Source: Ruminococcus sp. UBA3800 (GTDB taxonomy: Bacteria > Bacillota > Clostridia > Oscillospirales > Ruminococcaceae). Taken from it: a DNA stretch of 7,443 bases. Below are positions 5,031 through 7,443 of the stretch, piece after piece (within the stretch, counting starts at the first letter, position 1; the number at the start of each line of letters is the position of its first letter). The notes under the pieces were generated by a model that did not search any database, had not been told where the DNA came from, and saw only the letters and a list, made by a program, of their open reading frames with translations. A program made the translations under genes and the position numbers. The stretch covers positions 1 through 7,443 of the forward strand of contig DFEO01000036.1 in the NCBI GenBank assembly GCA_002368715.1, read 5' to 3'.

Positions 5031-6047
5031 ATGGATGACAGAAAGCTGAAGATACTGACAGCGGTGGTGGATGAATACATCGTGACGGGAGAGCCTGTCG
5101 GCTCGAAGGCGATAATGCCTCATATCAAGGCTTCATCTGCGACCATAAGAAATGAGATGGCGGAGCTTGAAAAGCAGGGCTATCTCGAACAGCCCCACAC
5201 CTCGGCAGGAAGAGTGCCGACCTATAAGGGATACAGGCTTTATGTTGACAAGCTGATGGAGCAGAACAAGCTCAGCGATGAGGAAAAGGGAATGCTCGAT
5301 CAGATGATACCGAAGGAGTATGTCACGGAGAGCGACCTTGTCGAGCAGGCGTCCGTCGCACTGGCAGAGCTTACGAAATGTGCGGCGATAGTTGCAAACG
5401 CAACGCCCGAGATATCCGTTATCTCGAAGGTCGAGGTCATACCGACGGGAAAGAGGATGTATGTTATCCTGATGATAACGTCGAACGGCTCGATAAAGAA
5501 CAAGGTGTGCAGGCTGGAGTTCGATCTCGATCAGGAGCAGCTGGATTTCTTTGACAACTTTGTAAGGCAGAACCTTGACGGCGTGGCTGTCAGCGATATC
5601 TCGGACGCTTATATCGAGAAGCTGACGGAGGCTATGGGAACATATATGCTGTCGCTCTCGCCGCTCGTTTCGGAGATACTGAAGATGTCGAAGGAAATGA
5701 GAGAGGTGTCGATAACGGGGCAGAGAAACCTGCTGGCGTGTCAGGACTTTGATCGCAACGAGGTGATATCGCTGCTTGACAACGAGAAGATACTCAAAAG
5801 CTTTATGGACGATACGTTCTCGGGGCTGAAGGTTATGTTCTCGCCCGAAAAGGACGGCTTTGTGGTAAGCAATTCTTCGATGATAACCTCGTCCTTTATG
5901 AAGGACGGAAAAAAAGCAGGGACGCTGGGGCTTCTGGGGCCCATGCGTCTGGACTATGCAAAATTCATTCCTTACCTTGAATACTTTACCGGAAAGATAA
6001 CGGATATGCTTTCGGAAAAGAGCGGGGACGAGGATGAGCAGAAATAA
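5031..6047 (+). CDS. hrcA: Heat-inducible transcription repressor HrcA
   Basis: A 338-residue protein, the normal HrcA length, beginning MDDRKLKILTAVVDEYI, which aligns with canonical HrcA N-termini. A winged helix-turn-helix fills residues 1-75: EPVGSKAI, then SSATIRNEMAELEKQGYL (35-52) as the recognition region, and HTSAGRVPTYKGYRLYVD (56-73) as the wing and following helix. The middle is the GAF-like and dimerisation part. The C-terminal family signature GLLGPMRLDYAKFIPYLEYF lies at 300-319, and the last residues are acidic. HrcA binds CIRCE as a dimer and represses class I heat-shock genes; GroEL keeps it active in unstressed cells. It is the first gene of the operon, with CIRCE 70 bp before its start, so autoregulation is expected. 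grpE starts 24 bp after its stop. Confidence 0.97.
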   Translation: MDDRKLKILTAVVDEYIVTGEPVGSKAIMPHIKASSATIRNEMAELEKQGYLEQPHTSAGRVPTYKGYRLYVDKLMEQNKLSDEEKGMLDQMIPKEYVTESDLVEQASVALAELTKCAAIVANATPEISVISKVEVIPTGKRMYVILMITSNGSIKNKVCRLEFDLDQEQLDFFDNFVRQNLDGVAVSDISDAYIEKLTEAMGTYMLSLSPLVSEILKMSKEMREVSITGQRNLLACQDFDRNEVISLLDNEKILKSFMDDTFSGLKVMFSPEKDGFVVSNSSMITSSFMKDGKKAGTLGLLGPMRLDYAKFIPYLEYFTGKITDMLSEKSGDEDEQK

Positions 6048-6071
6048 AAAAGAAAGGCAGGCGACAGCTTG

Positions 6072-6686
6072 ATGGGCGATGAGAAAAAGAAAGACACCCT
6101 GACCGAGGAGCAGATGACAGAGCAGGAGAGCGCTGCCCCCGAAGCAGAGGACAGCACCGAAGCCGCAGACAGCGAAGCTGAGAAGGCTGATGAGCAGGCA
6201 GAGGAGAAGTCTGAGGAGAAGTCCGGGGAGAAAGCGCAGGAGCTGACCGAGGAGGAAAAGCTTCGGGAGGAGCTTTCACAGCAGAAGGATAAGTATCTCA
6301 GGCTTATGGCCGAATATGATAATTTCAGAAAGAGGTCGGCAAAGGAAAGGCTCGAGCTTATGGACACCGCAAAGGGAGATGCGATAAGCGAGATACTTCC
6401 GGTGCTCGATAACTTCGAGAGAGCGCTCGAGGCGCAGACTCAGGACGAGGCTTATAAGTCGGGAGTCGAAATGATCTTCAAGCAGTTCTCCGACGCACTT
6501 GCAAAGCTGGGCGTTGAAGTCATAGACCCCACAGGTCAGGAGTTTGACCCCAATGTTGCAAACGCTGTGAACCAGATCGAGGACGACAAGCTCGGAGAGA
6601 ACATCGTGGCTCAGACCTTCCAGAAGGGCTATAAGGTCGGCGGCAAGGTCATGAGATATGCTATGGTGGTCGTTGCAAATCCGTAG
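6072..6686 (+). CDS. grpE: Nucleotide exchange factor GrpE
   Basis: A 204-residue GrpE, slightly longer than many because of a highly acidic, Glu/Ala-rich and probably disordered N-terminus (1-58). A long coiled-coil helix follows (about 60-110, with KYLRLMAEYDNFRKR at 74-88), the dimerisation stalk. The four-helix and beta-wing region ends with the family signature: FDPNVANAV (158-166) through IVAQTFQKGYKVGGKVMRYA to the C-terminus VVVANP. GrpE acts as a dimer in the cytoplasm, releasing ADP from DnaK so that the chaperone can rebind ATP and let go of its client. The ATG at 6072 is chosen; a TTG directly before it (6069) is possible and would add one residue. AAAGGCAGG (6053-6061) is the ribosome site. 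It is flanked by hrcA and dnaK in the standard Firmicute order. Confidence 0.97.
   Translation: MGDEKKKDTLTEEQMTEQESAAPEAEDSTEAADSEAEKADEQAEEKSEEKSGEKAQELTEEEKLREELSQQKDKYLRLMAEYDNFRKRSAKERLELMDTAKGDAISEILPVLDNFERALEAQTQDEAYKSGVEMIFKQFSDALAKLGVEVIDPTGQEFDPNVANAVNQIEDDKLGENIVAQTFQKGYKVGGKVMRYAMVVVANP
6201..6236 (+). repeat. 12-bp tandem repeat in the grpE N-terminal region
   Basis: Three consecutive 12-bp units, GAGGAGAAGTCT, GAGGAGAAGTCC and the diverged GGGGAGAAAGCG, encode EEKS-EEKS-GEKA (residues 44-55). The period keeps frame, so unit gain or loss would change only the length of the acidic tail. Confidence 0.7.
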
Positions 6687-6728
6687 CGGATGAAAAAGGC
6701 ATAAATTATCAAATAAAAATTTTTATAA

Positions 6729-7443
<715 letters not shown>

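Noticed and set aside
5972..6367. Ser-rich minus-strand open frames opposite the hrcA end and the grpE start
   Set aside because: They are the complement of Glu/Lys codon runs (GAG, GAA, AAG), which read as Ser/Phe/Leu on the other strand; no start signals.

Overview
The window looks like chromosomal DNA from a Gram-positive, Ruminococcus-like member of the Clostridia. This is an inference from several signs: base composition near 50% G+C, an hrcA-grpE-dnaK order under a CIRCE operator, a DnaK N-terminus lacking the insertion seen in Proteobacteria, strong purine-rich ribosome sites, TTGAAA/TATAAT-type promoters, and small serine-rich lipoproteins. No insertion sequence, phage gene, CRISPR array, tRNA or rRNA was found.

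Left part (1-1902): a strong intrinsic terminator at 54-91 probably ends an off-window plus-strand gene. It is followed by two convergent minus-strand genes that appear to form one operon, read 1836 to 100 from a near-consensus promoter at 1874-1902. They encode a small multi-pass membrane protein (182 aa) and a larger membrane protein (385 aa) with a cytosolic-type four-cysteine zinc ribbon between two groups of membrane helices.

Middle (1903-4814): on the plus strand there is an unannotated-looking 45-codon gene with an excellent ribosome site. A consensus promoter begins on the base after its stop codon and drives a complete FabG/YmfI-like short-chain dehydrogenase. A further promoter drives two tandem, related lipoproteins closed by a strong terminator at 4770-4814.

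Right part (4815-7443): this is the class I heat-shock operon. A promoter with a perfect CIRCE operator, plus an extra CIRCE half-site downstream, precedes hrcA (repressor), grpE (nucleotide exchange factor) and dnaK (Hsp70, cut by the window edge). HrcA represses its own operon through CIRCE. GrpE and DnaK form the chaperone cycle, and dnaJ would be expected beyond the right edge.

Several gene starts are placed downstream of the longest possible start because a promoter or a clear ribosome site decides it. Most of the window is ordinary housekeeping DNA. The points most worth a second look are the extra CIRCE half-site, the tiny gene at 1975-2112, the two related lipoproteins, the Asp in place of the usual catalytic-tetrad Asn in the dehydrogenase, and the hairpin placed exactly at the predicted start of the lipoprotein mRNA. 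No new multi-gene system was convincingly visible.
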